This document shows positions 13,556-27,677 of a DNA stretch of 64,000 bases, in pieces; the stretch's first letter is position 1; the number at the start of each line of letters is the position of its first letter. The DNA is from Aristolochia californica. Lineage: Eukaryota > Streptophyta > Magnoliopsida > Piperales > Aristolochiaceae. Where the stretch lies: the NCBI GenBank assembly GCA_029961685.1, contig JARWKL010000004.1, positions 18,846,348 through 18,910,347 of the forward strand, read 5' to 3'. The notes beneath the pieces are model-generated. The model made no database searches. It was not told the origin of the DNA and saw only the letters and a list, made by a program, of their open reading frames with translations. The position numbers and the translations under genes are program-made.

Positions 13556-14910
13556 TGATCCATAGGTCATTTGCATCTGAAACATGTTTTAAGCATGCAT
13601 ATCAATTTTTTAAAACATGTGTAGAAAAATCTCTTTCTTATAAAATTCCGAACTTTTAGGGTTGAACGAGTGGAATTTCCCCAACTTGGATAACATAACT
13701 TCTGTGTTCATTTGTGATGTGTGAATAAATTTTCTTTACTTAAATTTTTTTATTGCTTTAAATTTATTCCACACATAAACTCTAAAATTTTTATTTTTTT
13801 GTGATCTATTTGCCTTTTATCTCTTTTTTAGTTTTCGAGATGAAGGGAAAGTGAAAAATCATGTTTTGATGTAAGAAAAAAGTACACATCTAAAATGGAA
13901 ATGCAAAATGCACAAATGTCGAGAGGGATAATTCCAAAAAGTTTATGTAATTTTTAGAGATTGTAAACAATTTTTTGTATTTATATATCAGGTTCTGCAA
14001 TTGTCGGGAAAAGGGGGAGGCTGGGAATTTTTAACTGTGTTTTGACTCCATATCCATTAGTCATTTCTTATTAAAATATAGCCCGTTACGCATGACAAAT
14101 CATTTTACAATCATCTATGATCGTTAGGTCAGCTTTTTGTAAATGGGCAAAATAATGGCTTGTTTGACTTGGGTAAATATTCCACCGCACGTTCACTTGA
14201 GAATTTAATGTTATTCTCTTTAAAAGGTTTGGATCCATAGGTCATTTGAATGTTTAACATGTTTCAAACATTCATATCCATTTTTTAAAACTTGTGTAAA
14301 AAAAATTGTTTCTTATAAAATTCAAAGATATTAGGTTTGAACAAGTGGAAGTACAGAAACTTCGATGACAAAATTTTTGTGTTCATTTGTTTTCTATGAA
14401 AAAATTTTCGTTACTTAGTTTTATTTAATGCTTTAAAATCTTTCCAAACATAAACTCTAAAATTTTCATTTTGTTGTGATCTCTTTGCCTTTTATCTCTT
14501 TTTTTTTTTTGTTTACGAGATGAAGGGAAAGTGAAAACTCAAGTTTTGATTTAAGAAAAATGTATACAAATTAAATGAAAATTCACAATACAAAAATGAA
14601 GAGAGAGATAATTTTAAAAAGTGTCTGCAATTTTTAGGGATTGTAAACTCTTTTTAGTTTTGATATATCAGGTTCCGCAATCGTCGGGGAAAGGGGGAGG
14701 CTGGGGATTTTTAACTAAGTGTTGACTCCCAATCCATAAGTCATTCCTTACAAAAACATATCCCGTTACGCATGATAAATCACATTGCAATCATCTATGA
14801 TTGTTAGGTCAGCTTTTTGTAAATGGGAAAAATAATGGCTTGTTTGACTCGGGTAAATATCCCACCGCAAGTTCTCTTGAAAATTTAATGTTATTCTCTT
14901 TAAAAGTTTT
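12881..14910 (+). repeat. Trimer HOR copy 1 (A-B-C)
   Basis: Units start at 12881 (A, gggttc), 13556 (B, register tgatcc) and 14231 (C). The C unit carries the rare variant tccatatccattagtcat near 14048, found again near 22760. Confidence 0.85.
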
Positions 14911-16938
14911 GGATTCATTGGTCATTTGCATCTTTAACATGTTTCAAACATTTGTATCCATTTTTTAGAACATGTGTAGAAAAATCTCTTTCTTATAAAA
15001 TTCCGAGCTATTAGGGTTGAACTAGTGGAATTACCCAAACATGCATAACAAAACTTTTGTGTTCATTTGTGTTGTGTGAATAAATTTTCCTTAGTTACAT
15101 TTGTTTATTTCTTTAAATTCTTTTCATACATAAACCATAAAATTTTCATTTTGTTGTGATCTATTTGCCTTTTATCTCTTTTTTCTTTTACGATATGAAG
15201 GGAAAGTCAAAATTCAAGTTTTTGTTTAATAAAAAAGTATACATCTAAAATGGATATGTACAATGCACAAATGTAGAGAGAGAGATAATTTGAAAAGGAT
15301 TCTGTAATTTTGAGGGATTGTAAACTCCGTTTAGATTTTCTATATCAGGTTCTACAATCATCAGGAAAAGGGGGAGGTGGGGGATTTTTTACTAAGTGTT
15401 GACTCCCAATCCATAAGTCATTCTTACCAAAAATATAGCCCGTTATGTATGATAAATCACTTTACAATCATCTATGACCGTTAGCTCAGCTTTTTTTGAA
15501 ATGGGCAAAATAATGGTTTGTTTGACTCGGGTAAATATCCCACCGCACGCTCACTTGAGAATTTAATGTAATTGTCTTTAAAAGGTTTGGATCCATAGGT
15601 CATTTGCATCTAAAACATGTTTTAAGCATGCATATCCATTTTTTAAAACATGTGTCGAAAAATCTCTTTCTTATAAAATTTTGAACTTTTAGGGTTGAAC
15701 GAGTGGAATTTCCCAAACTTGGATAACATAACTTTTGTGTTCATTTGTGGTGTGTGAATAAATTTTCTTTACTTAAATTTTTTTATTGCTTTAAATTTTT
15801 CCACACATAAACTCTAAAATTTTTATTTTTTCTGATCTATTTGCCTTTTATCTCTTTTTTAGTTTTCAAGATGAAGGGAAAGCGAAAACTCAAGTTTTGA
15901 TTTGAGAAAAAAGTACACATCTAAAATGGAAATGCACAATGCACAAATGTCGAGAGGGATAATTCTAAAAAGTGTATGTAATTTTTAGAGATTGTAAACA
16001 ATTTTTAGTATTTATATATCAGGTTTTGCAATCGTCGGGAAAAGGGGGAGGCAAGGAATTTTTCACTGAGTTTTAACTCCCAATCCATAAGTTATTCCTT
16101 ACAAAAATATAGCCCGTTACACATGACAAATCACTTTACAATCATCTATGATCGTTAGGTCAGCTTTTTGTAAATGGGCAAAATAATGGCTTGTTTGACT
16201 CGGGTAAATATTCCACCGCACGTTCACTTGAGAATTTAATGTTATTCTCTTTAAAAGGTTTGGATCCATAGGTCATTTGAATATTTAACATGTTTCAAAC
16301 GCTCATATCCATTTTTTAAAACTTGTGTGAAAAAATCTGTTTCTTATAAAATTCAGAGCTATTAGGTTTGAACAAGTGGAAGTACAGAAACTTCGATGAC
16401 AAAACTTTTGTGTTCATCTGTTTTCCATGAAAAAATTTTCGTTACTTACTTTTATTTAATGCTTTAAAATCTTTCTATACATAAACACTAAAATTTTCAT
16501 TTTGTTGTGATCTATTTGCCTTTTACCTCTTTTTTTTTGTTTACGAGATGAAGGGAATGTGAAAAATCAAGTTTTGATATAAGAAAAAAGTATACATATT
16601 AAATGAAAATTCACAATACAAAAATGAAGAGAGAGATAATTTTAAAAAGTGTCTGTATTTTTTAGGGATTGTAAACTCTTTTTAGTTTTGATATATCAGG
16701 TTCTGCAATCGTCGGGGAAAAGGGGAGGGTGGCGATTTTTAACTAAGTGTTGACTCCCAATCCATTAGTCATTCCTTAAAAAAATGTAGCCCGTTACGCA
16801 TGATAAATCACTTTACAATCATCTGTGATTGTTAGGTCAGCTTTTTGTAAATGGGAAAAATAATGGCTTGTTTGACTCGGGTAAATATCCCATCGCAAGT
16901 TCTCTTCAGAATTTAATGTTATTCTCTTTAAAAATTTT
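14911..16938 (+). repeat. Trimer HOR copy 2 (A-B-C)
   Basis: Units start at 14911 (A, ggattc), 15589 (B) and 16262 (C). A microsatellite-like gagagagagat expansion sits near 15283 in the A unit. Confidence 0.85.
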
Positions 16939-18962
16939 GGATTCATTGGTCATTTGTATCTTTAACATGTTTCAACATTTTTATCCATTTTTTAAAACAT
17001 GTAGAAAAATCTCTTTCTTTTAAAATTCCAAGCTGTTAGGGTTGAACTAGTGGAATTACGCAAACATGCATAACAAAACTTTTGTGTTCATTTGTGTTGT
17101 GTGAATAAATTTTCCTTAGTTATATTTGTTTATTGTTTTAAATTCTTTGCATACATAAACTCTAAAATTTTCATTTTGTTGTGATCTATTTGCCTTTTAT
17201 CTCTTTTTTCGTTTACGATATGAAGGGAAAGTGAAGACTCAAGTTTTCATTTAAGAAAAAAGTAAACATCTAAATTGGATATGCACAATGCACAAAAGTA
17301 GAGAGAGATAATTTGAAAAGGATTCTATAATTTTGAGGGATTGTAAACTCCGTTTAGATTTTCTATATAAGGTTCTACAATCATCAGGAAAAGGGGGAGG
17401 TGGGGGATTTTTTGCTAAGTGTTGACTCCCAATCCATAAGTCATTCTTTCCAAAAATATAGTCTGTTATGTATGATAAATCACTTTACAATCATCTATGA
17501 CCGTTTGCTCAGCTTTTTGTCAATGGGCAAAATAATGGCTTGTTTGACTCGGGTAAATATCCCACCGCACGCTCACTTGAAAATTTAATGTAATTCACTT
17601 TAAAAGGTTTGGATCCATAGGTCATTTGCATCTGAAACATGTTTTAAGCATGCATGTCCATTTTTTAAAATATGTTTAGAAAAATCTCTTTCTTATAAAA
17701 TTCCGAACTTTTAGGGTTAAACGAGTGGAATTTCCCAAACTTGGATAACATAACTTTTGTGTTCATTTGTGGTGTGTGAATAAATTTTCTTTATTTAAAT
17801 TTTTTTATTGCTTTAAATTTATTCCACACATAAACTCTAAATTTTTTATTTTTTTGTGATCTATTTGCCTTTTATCTCTTTTTTAGTTTTCGAGATGAAG
17901 GGAAAGTGAAAACTCAAGTTTTGATTTAAGAAAAAAGTACACATCTAAAATGGAAATTCACAATGCACAAATGTCGAGAGGGATAATTCCAAAAAGTGTA
18001 TGTAATTTTTAGAGATTGTAAATAATTTTTAGTTTATATATATCAGGTTTTGCAATCGTCAGGAAAAGGGGGAGGCTGGGAATTTTTCATTGAGTTTTTA
18101 CTCCCAATCCATAAGTCATTCCTTACAAAAATATAGCCCGTTATGCATGACAAATCACTTTACAATCATCTATGATCGTTAGGTCAGCTTTTTGTAAGTG
18201 GGCAAAATAATGGCTTGTTTGACTCGGGTAAATATTCCAACGCACGTTCACTTGAGAATTTAATGTTATTCTCTTTAAAAGGTTTGGATCCATAGGTCAT
18301 TTGAATGTTTAACATGTTTCAAGCGTTCATATCCATTTTTTAAAACTTGTGTAAAAAAATCTGTTTCTTATAAAATTCGGAGCTATTAGGTTAGAACAAG
18401 TGGAAGTACAGAAACTTCGATGACAAAACATTTGTGTTCATTTGTTTTCTATGAAAAAATTTTCGTTACTTACTTTTATTTAATGCTTTAAAATCTTTCC
18501 ATACATAAACCCTAATATTTTCTTTTTGTTGTGATCTATTTGCCTTTTATCTCTTTTTTTTGTTTACGAGATGAAGGGAAAGTGAAAACTCAAGTTTTCA
18601 TTTAAGAAAAACCTATACATATTAAATGAAAATTCACAATACAAATATTTAGAGAGAGATAAAATTATAAGGTGTCTGTAATTTTTAGCGATTGTAAACT
18701 ATTTTTAGTTTTGATATATCAGGTTCTACAATCGTGGGGGAAAGGGGGAGGCTGGGGATTTTTAACTGAGTATTGACTCCCAATCCATAAGTCATTCCTT
18801 ACAAAAATATAGCCCGTTACGCATGATAAATCACTTTACAATCATCTGTGATCTTTAGGTCAACTTTTTGTAAATGGGAAAAATAATGGCTTGTTTGACT
18901 CGGGTAATTATCCCACCGCAAGTTCTCTTGAGAATTTAATGTTATTCACTTTAAAAGGTTTT
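16939..18962 (+). repeat. Trimer HOR copy 3 (A-B-C)
   Basis: Units start at 16939 (A, ggattc), 17611 (B) and 18286 (C). Its nearest relative is the copy at 25651, offset 8712-8716 bp. Confidence 0.85.
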
Positions 18963-21593
18963 GGCTTCATCGGTCATTTGCATCTTTAACATGTTTCAAG
19001 CATTTGTATCCATTTTTTAAAACCTGTGTAGAAAAATCTCTTTCTTATAAAATTCCGAGCTATTAGGGTTGAACTAGTGGAATTACCCTAACATGCATAA
19101 CAAAACTTTTGTGTTCATTTGTGTTGTGTGAATAAATTTTCCTTAGTTACATTTGTTTATTGCTTTAAATTCTTTGCATACATAAACTCTAAAATTTTCA
19201 TTTTGTTGTGATCTATTTGCCTTTTATCTCTTTTTTCGTTTACGATATGAAGGGAAAGTGAAGACTCAAGTTTTCATTTAAGAAAAAAGTAAACATCTAA
19301 ATTGGATATGCACAATGCACAAATGTAGAGAGAGATAATTTGAAAAGGATTCTGTAATTTTTACGGATTGTAAACTCCGTTTAGATTTTATATATCAGGT
19401 TCTACAATCATCAGGAAAAGGGGGAGGTGGGGGATTTTTTACTAAGTGTTGACTCCCAATCCAAATGTCATTCTTTCCAAAAATAAAGCCCGTTATGTAT
19501 GATAAATCACTTTACAATGATCTAGGACCGTTACCTCAGCTTTTTGTAAATGGGCAAAATAATGGCTTGTTTGACTCGGGTAAATATCCCACCGCACGCT
19601 CACTTTCTTGAGAATTTAATGTAATTCTCTTTAAAAGGTTTTGATCCATAGGTCATTTGCATCTGAAACATGTTTTAAGCATGCATATCAATTTTTTAAA
19701 ACATGTGTAAAAAAATATCTTTCTTATAAAATTCCGAACTTTTAGGGTTGAACGAGTGGAATTTCCCCAACTTGGATAACATAACTTTTGAGTTCATTTG
19801 TGATGTGTGAATAAATTTTCTTTACTTAAATTTTTTTATTGCTTTAAATTTATTCCACACATAAACTCTAAAATTTTTATTTTTTTGTGATCTATTTGCC
19901 TTTTATCTCTTTTTTAGTTTTCGAGATGAAGGGAAAGTGAAAACTCATGTTTTGATTTAAGAAAAAAGTACACATCTAAAATTGAAATGCACAATGCACA
20001 AGTGTCGAGAGGGATAATTCCAAAAAGTGTATGTAATTTTTAGAGATTGTAAACAATTTTTATTATTTATATATCAGGTTCTTTCCAAAAATGTAGCCCG
20101 TTATGTATGATAAAACACTTTACAATCATCTATGACCGTTAGCTCAACTTTTTGTAAATGGGCAAAATAATGGCTTGTTTGACTCGGGTAAATATCCCAC
20201 CGCATGCTCACTGAGAATTTAATGTAATTCTCTTTAAAAGGTTTGGATCCATTGGTCATTTGCATCTGAAACATGTTTTAAGCATGCATATCCATTTTTT
20301 AAAACATGTGTAGAAAAATCTCTTTCTTATAAAATTCTGAACTTTTAGGGTTGAACGAGTGGAATTTCCCTAACTTGGATAACATAACTTTTGTGTTCAT
20401 TTGTTGAGTGCGAAAAATTTTCTTTACTTATATTTTTTTATTGCTTTAAATTTATTCCACACATAAACTCTAAAAATTTTAGTTTTTTTCTATCTATTTG
20501 CCTTTTATCTCTTTTTTAGTTTTCGAGATGAAGGGAAAGTGAAAACTCAAGTTTTGATTTTTAAAAAAAGTACACATCTAAAATGGAAATGCACAATGCA
20601 CAGATGTAGAGAGGGATAATTCCAAAAAGTGTATGTAATTTTTAGAGATTGTAAACAATTTTTAGTATTTATATATCAGGTTCTGCAATCGTCGGGAAAA
20701 GGGGGAGGCTTGGAATTTTTAACTGAGTTTTACTCCCAATCCATAAGTCATTCATTACAAAAATATAGCCCGTTACGCATGACAAATCACTTTACAATCA
20801 TCTATGATCGTTAGGTCAGCTTGTTGTAAATGGGCAAAAGAATGACTTGTTTGAATCGGGTAAATATTCCACCACACGTTCACTTGAGAATTTAATGTTG
20901 TTCTCTTTAAAAGGTTTGGATCCATAGGTCATTTGAATGTTTAACATGTTTCAAGTATTCATATCCATTTTTTAAAACTTGTGTAAAAAAATCTGTTTCT
21001 TATAAATTTCAGAGTTGTTTGGTTTGAACAAGTGGAAGTACAGAAACTTCGATGACAAAACTTTTGTGTTCATTTGTTTTCTATGAAAAAAAATTCTTTA
21101 CTTACTTTTATTTAATGCTTTAAAATCTTTCCATACATAAACTCTAAAATTTTTATTTTTTTGTGATCTATTTGGCTTTTATCTCTTTTTTTTGTTTACG
21201 AGATGAAGGGAAAGTGAAATCTCAAGTTTTGATTTAAGAAAAAAGAATACATATTAAATGAAAACTCACAATGCAAAAATGAAGAGAGAGATAATTTTAA
21301 AAAGTGTCAGTAATTTTTGGGGATTGTAAACTCTTTTTAGTTTTGATATATCACGTTCTGCAATCGTCGGGGAAAGGGGGAGGCTGGGGATTTTTAACTG
21401 AGTATTTACTCCCAAAACATAAGTCATTCCTTACAAAAATATAGCCTGTTACGCATGATAAATCACTTTACAATCATCTGTGATTATTAGGTTAGCTTTT
21501 TGTAAATGGCAAAAATAATGGCTTGTTTGACTCGGGTAAATATCCCACCGCAAGTTCTCTTGAGAATTTAATGTTATTCTCTTTAAAAGTTTT
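18963..21593 (+). repeat. Trimer HOR copy 4 with an extra, shortened B unit (A-B-B'-C)
   Basis: Units start at 18963 (A, register ggcttc), 19642 (B, tgatcc), 20245 (second B) and 20918 (C). The step from 19642 to 20245 is 603 bp: sequence passes from tatatatcaggttct straight to ttccaaaaatgtagcccg near 20080, skipping the G-rich block and caatccataag. The extra B breaks the A-B-C order and is absent from the corresponding copy at 27678. Confidence 0.9.
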
Positions 21594-23619
21594 GGATTCA
21601 TCGGTCATTTGCTTCTTTAACATGTTTCAAGCATTTGTATCAGTTTTTTAAAACATGTGTAGAAAAATCTCTTTCTTTTAAAATTCCGAGCTATTAGGGT
21701 TGAACTAGTGGAATTACCCTAACATGCATAACAAAACTTTTGTGTTCATTTGTGTTGTGTGAATAAATTTTCCTTAGTTACATTTGTTTATTGCTTTATA
21801 TTCTTTGCATACATAAACTCTAAAATTTTCATTTTGTTGTGATCTATTTGCCTTTTATCTCTTTTTTTGTTTACGATATGAAGGGAAAGTGAAGACTCAA
21901 GTTTTCATTTAAGAAAAAAGTAAACATCTAAATTGGATATGCACAATGCACAAATGTAGAGAGAGATAATTTGAAAAGGATTCTGTAATTTTTACGGATT
22001 GTAAACTCCGTTTAGATTTTATATATCAGGTTCTACAATAATCAGGAAGAGGGGGAGGTGGGGGATTTTTTACTAAGTGTTGACTCCCAATCCAAATGTC
22101 ATTCTTTCCAAAAATAAAGCCCGTTATGTATGATAAATCACTTTACAATGATCTATGACTGTTACCTCAGCTTTTTGTAAATGGGTAAAATAATGGCTTG
22201 TTTTACTCGGGTAAATATCCCACCGCACGCTCACTTGAGAATTTAATGTAATTCTCTTTAAAAGGTTTTGATCCATAGGTCATTTGCATCTGAAACATGT
22301 TTTAAGCATGAATATCAATTTTTTAAAACATGTGTAGAAAAATATCTTTCTTATAAAATTCCGAACATTTAGGGTTGAACGAGTGGAATTTGCCCAACTT
22401 GGATAACATAACTTTTGTGTTCATTTGTGATGTGTGAATAAATTTTCTTTACTTAAATTTTTTTATTGCTTTAAATTTATTCCACACATAAACTCTAAAA
22501 TTTTTATTTTTTTGTGATCTATTTTCCTTTTATCTCTGTTTTAGTTTTCGATATGAAGGGAAAGTGAAAACTCATGTTTTGATTTAAGAAAAAAGTACAC
22601 ATCTAAAATGGAAATGCACAATGCACAAATGTCGAGAGGGATAATTCCAAAAAGTGTATGTAATTTTTAGAGATTGTAAACAATTTTTTGTATTTATATA
22701 TCAGGTTCTGCAATCGTCGGGAAAAGGGGGAGGCTGGGAATTTTTAACTGTGTTTTGACTCCATATCCATTAGTCATTTCTTATTAAAATATAGCCCGTT
22801 ACGCGTCACAAATCACTTTACAATCATCTATGATCGTTAGGTCAGCTTTTTATAAATGGGCAAAATAATGGCTTGTTTGACTTGGGTAAATATTCCACCG
22901 CACGTTCACTTGAGAATTTAATGTTATTCTCTTTAAAAGGTTTGGATCCATAGGTCATTTGAATGTTTAACATGTTTCAAGCATTCATATCCATTTTTTA
23001 AAACTTGTGTAAAAAAATTTGTTTCTTATAAAATTCAAAGCTATTAGGTTTGAACAAGTGGAAGTACAGAAACTTCGATGACAAAACTTTTGTGTTCATT
23101 TGTTTTCTATGAAAAAAAATTTGTTACTTACTTTTATTTAATGCTTTAAAATCTTTCCAAACATAAACTCTAAAATTTTCATTTTGTTGTGATCTCTTTG
23201 CCTTTTATCTCTTTTTTTTGTTTACGAGATCAAGGGAAAGTGAAAACTCAAGTTTTGATTTAAGAAAAATGTATACAAATTAAATGAAAATTCACAATAA
23301 AAAAATGAAGAGAGAGATAATTTTAAAAAGTGTCTGCAATTTTTCGGGATTGTAAACTCTTTTTAGTTTTGACATATCAGGTTCCGCAATCGTCGGGGAA
23401 AGGGGGAGGCTGGGGATTTTTAACTAAGTGTTGACTCCCAATCCATAAATCATTCCTTACAAAAACATAGCCAGTTACGCATGATAAATCACATTGCAAT
23501 CATCTATGATTGTTAGGTCAGCTTTTTGTAAATGGGAAAAATAATGGCTTGTTTGACTCGGGTAAATATCCCACCGCAAGTTCTCTTCAGAATTTAATGT
23601 TATTCTCTTTAAAAGTTTT
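21594..23619 (+). repeat. Trimer HOR copy 5 (A-B-C)
   Basis: Units start at 21594 (A, ggattcatcgg), 22269 (B, tgatcc) and 22944 (C). It pairs with the copy at 12881 at offset 8713 bp, sharing cttgttttactcggg and tccatatccattagtcat. Confidence 0.87.
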
Positions 23620-25650
23620 GGATTCATTGGTCATTTGCATCTTTAACATGTTTCAAACATTTGTATCCATTTTTTAGAACATGTGTAGAAAAATCTCTTT
23701 CTTATAAAATTCCAAGCTGTTAGGGTTGAACTAGTGGAATTACCCAAACATGCATAACAAAACTTTTGTGTTCATTTGTGTTGTGTGAATAAATTTTCCT
23801 TAGTTACATTTGTTTATTTCTTTTAATTCTTTGCATACATAAACCATAAAATTTTCATTTTGTTGTGATCTATTTGCCTTTTATCTCTTTTTTCTTTTAC
23901 GATATGAAGGGAAGGTGAAAATTCAAGTTTTGGTTTAATAAAAAAGTATACATCTCAAATGGATATGCACAATGCACAAATGTAGAGAGAGAGAGATAAT
24001 TTGAAAAGGATTCTGTAACTTTGAGGGATTGTAAACTCCGTTTAGATTTTCTATATCAGGTTCTACAATCATCAGGAAAAGGGGGAGGTGGGAGATTTTT
24101 TACTAAGTGTTGACTCCCAATCCATGAGTCATTCTTTCCAAAAATATAGCCCGTTATGTATGATAAATCACTTTACAATCATCTATGACCGTTAGCTCAA
24201 CTTTTTTGAAATGGGCAAAATAATGGCTTGTTTGACTCGGGTAAATATCCCACCACACGCTCACTTGAGAATTTAATGTAATTGTCTTTAAAAGGTTTGG
24301 ATCCATAGGTCATTTGCATCTGAAACATGTTTTAAGCATGCATATCCACTTTTTAAAACATTTGTCGAAAAATCTCTTTCTTATAAAATTCCGAACTTTT
24401 AGGGTTGAACGAGTGGAATTTCCCAAACTTGGATAACATAACTTTTGTGTTCATTTGTGGTGTGTGAATAAATTTTCTTTACTTAAACTTTTTTTATTTC
24501 TTTAAATATTTCCACACATAAACTCTAAAATTTTTATTTTTTTCTGATCTATTTGCCTTTTATCTCTTTTTTAGTTTTCTAGATGAAGGGAAAGCGAAAA
24601 CTCAAGTTTTGATTTAAGAAAAAAGTACACATCTAAAATGGAAATGCACAATGCACAAATGTCGAGAGGGATAATTCCAAAAAGTGTATGTAATTTTTAG
24701 AGATTGTAAACAATTTTTAGTATTTATATATCAGGTTCTGCAATCATCGGGAGAAGGGGGAGGCAAGGAATTTTTCACTGAGTTTTAACTCCTAATCCAT
24801 AAGTTATTCCTTAAAAAAATATAGCCCGTTACGCATGACAAATCAGTTTACAATCATCTATGATCGTTAGGTCAGCTTTTTGTAAATGGGCAAAATAATG
24901 GCTTGTTTGACTCGGGTAAATATTCCACTGCACGTTCGCTTGAGAATTTAATGTTATTCCCTTTAAAAGGTTTGGATCCATAGGTCATTTGAATATTTAA
25001 CATGTTTCAAACGTTCATATCCATTTTTTAAAACTTGTGTGAAAAAATCTGTTTCTTATAAAATTCAGAGCTATTAGGTTTGAACAAGTGGAAGTACAGA
25101 AACTTCGATGACAAAACTTTTGTGTTCATCTGTTTTCCATGAAAAAATTTTCGTTACTTACTTTTATTTAATGCTTTAAAATCTTTCCACACATCAACAC
25201 TAAAATTTTCATTTTGTTGTGATCTATTTGCCTTTTACCTCTTTTTTTTTGTTTACGAGATGAAGGGAATGTGAAAAATCAAGTTTTGATATAAGAAAAA
25301 AATATACATATTAAATGAAAATTCACAATACAAAAATGAAGAGGGAGATAATTTTAAAAAGTGCCTGTATTTTTTAGGGATTGTAAACTCTTTTTAGTTT
25401 TGATATATCAGGTTCTGCAATCGTCGAGGAAAGGGGCAGGGTGGCGATTTTTAACTGAGTGTTGACTCCCAATCCATTAGTCATTCCTTAAAAAAATGTA
25501 GCGCGTTACGCATGATAAATCACTTTACAATCATCTGTGATTGTTAGGTCAGCTTTTTGTAAATGGGAAAAATAATGGCTTGTTTGACTCGGGTAAATAT
25601 CCCACCGCAAGTTCTCTTCAGAATTTAATGTTATTCTCTTTAAAATTTTT
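23620..25650 (+). repeat. Trimer HOR copy 6 (A-B-C)
   Basis: Units start at 23620 (A), 24299 (B) and 24974 (C). It pairs with the copy at 14911 (offset 8709-8712). The gagaga tract near 23990 is longer than in its partner. Confidence 0.87.
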
Positions 25651-27677
25651 GGATTCATTGGTCATTTGCATCTTTAACATGTTTCAAACATTTTTATCCA
25701 TTTTTTAAAACATGTGTAGAAAAATCTCTTTCTTTTAAAATTCCAAACTGTTAGGGTTGAACTAGTGGAATTACCCAAACATGCATAACAAAACTATTGT
25801 GTTCATTTGTGTTGTGTGAATAAATTTTCCTTAGTTATATTTGTTTATTGCTTTAAATTCTTTGCATACATAAACTCTAAAATTTTCATTTTGTTGTGAT
25901 CTATTTGCCTTTTATCTCTTTTTTCGTTTACAATATGAAGGGAAAGTGAAGACTCAAGTTTTCATTTAAGAAAAAAGTAAACATCTAAATTGGATATGCA
26001 CAATGCACAAATGTAGAGAGAGATAATTTGAACAGGATTCTATAATATTGAGGGATTGTAAACTCCGTTTAGATTTTCTATATCAGGTTCTACAATCATC
26101 AAGAAAAGGGGGAGGTGGGGGATTTTTTACTAAGTGTTGACTCCCAATCCATAAGTCATTCTTTCCAAAAATATAGTCTGTTATGTATGATAAATCATTT
26201 TACAATCATCTATGACCGTTACCTCAGCTTTTTGTCAATGGGCAAAATAATGGCTTGTTTGACTCGGGTAAATATCCCACCGCACGCTCACTTGAGAATT
26301 TAATGTAATTCACTTTAAAAGGTTTGGATCCATAGGTCATTTGCATCTGAAACATGTTTTAAGCATGCATATCCATTTTTTAAAATATGTGTAGAAAAAT
26401 CTCTTTCTTATAAAATTCCGAACTTTTAGGGTTGAACGAGTGGAATTTCCCAAACTTGGATAACATAACTTTTGTGTTCATTTGTGGTGTGTGAATAAAT
26501 TTTCTTTATTTAAATTTTTTTATTTCTTTAAATTTATTCCACACATAAACTCTAAAATTTTTATTTTTTTGTGATCTATTTGCCTTTTATCTCTTTTTTA
26601 GTTTTCGAGATGAAGGGAAAGTGAAAACTCAAGTTTTGATTTAAGAAAAAAGTACACATCTAAAATGGAAATGCACAATGCACAAATGTCGAGAGGGATA
26701 ATTCCAAAAAGTGTATGTAATTTTTAGAGATTGTAAATAATTTTTAGTATATATATATCAGGTTCTGCAATCGTCAGGAAAAGGGGGAGGTTGGGAATTT
26801 TCCACGGAGTTTTTACTCCCAATCCATAAGTCATTCCTTACAAAAATATAGCCCGTTATGCATGACAAATCACTTTACAATCATCTATGATCGTTAGGTC
26901 AGCTTTTTGTAAGTGGGCAAAATAATGGTTTGTTTGACTCGGGTAAATATTCCACCGCACGTTCACTTAGAGAATTTAATGTTATTCTCTTTACAAGGTT
27001 TGGATCCATAGGTCATTTGAATGTTTAACATATTTCAAGCGTTCATATCCATTTTTTAAAACTTGTGTAAAAAAATCTGTTTCTTATAAAATTCGGAGCT
27101 ATTAGGTTAGAACAAGTGGAAGTACAGAAACTTCGATGACAAAATATTTGTGTTCATTTTTTTTCTATGAAAAAATTTTTGTTACTTACTTTTATTTAAT
27201 GCTTTAAAATCTTTCCATACATAAACCCTAATATTTTCTTTTTGTTGTGATCTATTTGCCTTTTATCTCTTTTTTTTATTTACGAGATGAAGGGGAAGTG
27301 AAAACTCAAGTTTTCATTTAAGAAAAACCTATACATATTAAATGAAAATTCACAATACAAATATTAAGAGAGAGATAAAATTATAAGGTGTCGGTAATTT
27401 TTAGGGATTGTAAACTATTTTTAGTTTGGATATATCAGGTTCTACAATCGTGGGGGAAAGGGGGAGGCTGGGGATTTTTAACTGAGTATTGACTCCCAAT
27501 CCATAAGTCATTCCTTACAAAAATATAGCCCGTTACGCATGATAAATCACTTTAAAATCATTTGTGATCGTTAGGTCAACTTTTTGTAAATGGGAAAAAT
27601 AATGGCTTGTTTGACTCGGGTAATTATCCCACCGCAAGTTCTCTTGAGAATTTAATGTTATTCACTTTAAAAGTTTT
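25651..27677 (+). repeat. Trimer HOR copy 7 (A-B-C)
   Basis: Units start at 25651 (A), 26326 (B) and 27002 (C), and pair with the copy at 16939. Both carry the variants aatatagtctgttatg and ttttgtcaatgggc. Confidence 0.87.

Larger units (their letters stand above)
12881..21390 (+). repeat. Super-repeat copy 1 (13-monomer segment, ~8.5 kb)
   Basis: Compared with 21594-29497. Offsets are steady at 8709-8716 bp for registers 12881 through 19642, then drop to 8107 bp for registers 20245, 20918 and 21594, because copy 1 holds one extra shortened B unit. Private variants shared at the matching positions show that the segment was duplicated as a block of several trimers. Similarity fades past about 21390, where aactgagtatttactcccaaaac differs from the partner sequence near 29497. 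Confidence 0.85.

Noticed and set aside
20629..20814. Plus-strand frames repeated at 20629, 28736, 30740 and 60345
   Set aside because: They recur at multiples of the monomer or super-repeat spacing and cover the ttagggattgtaaac-to-register segment; no coding signature is seen.
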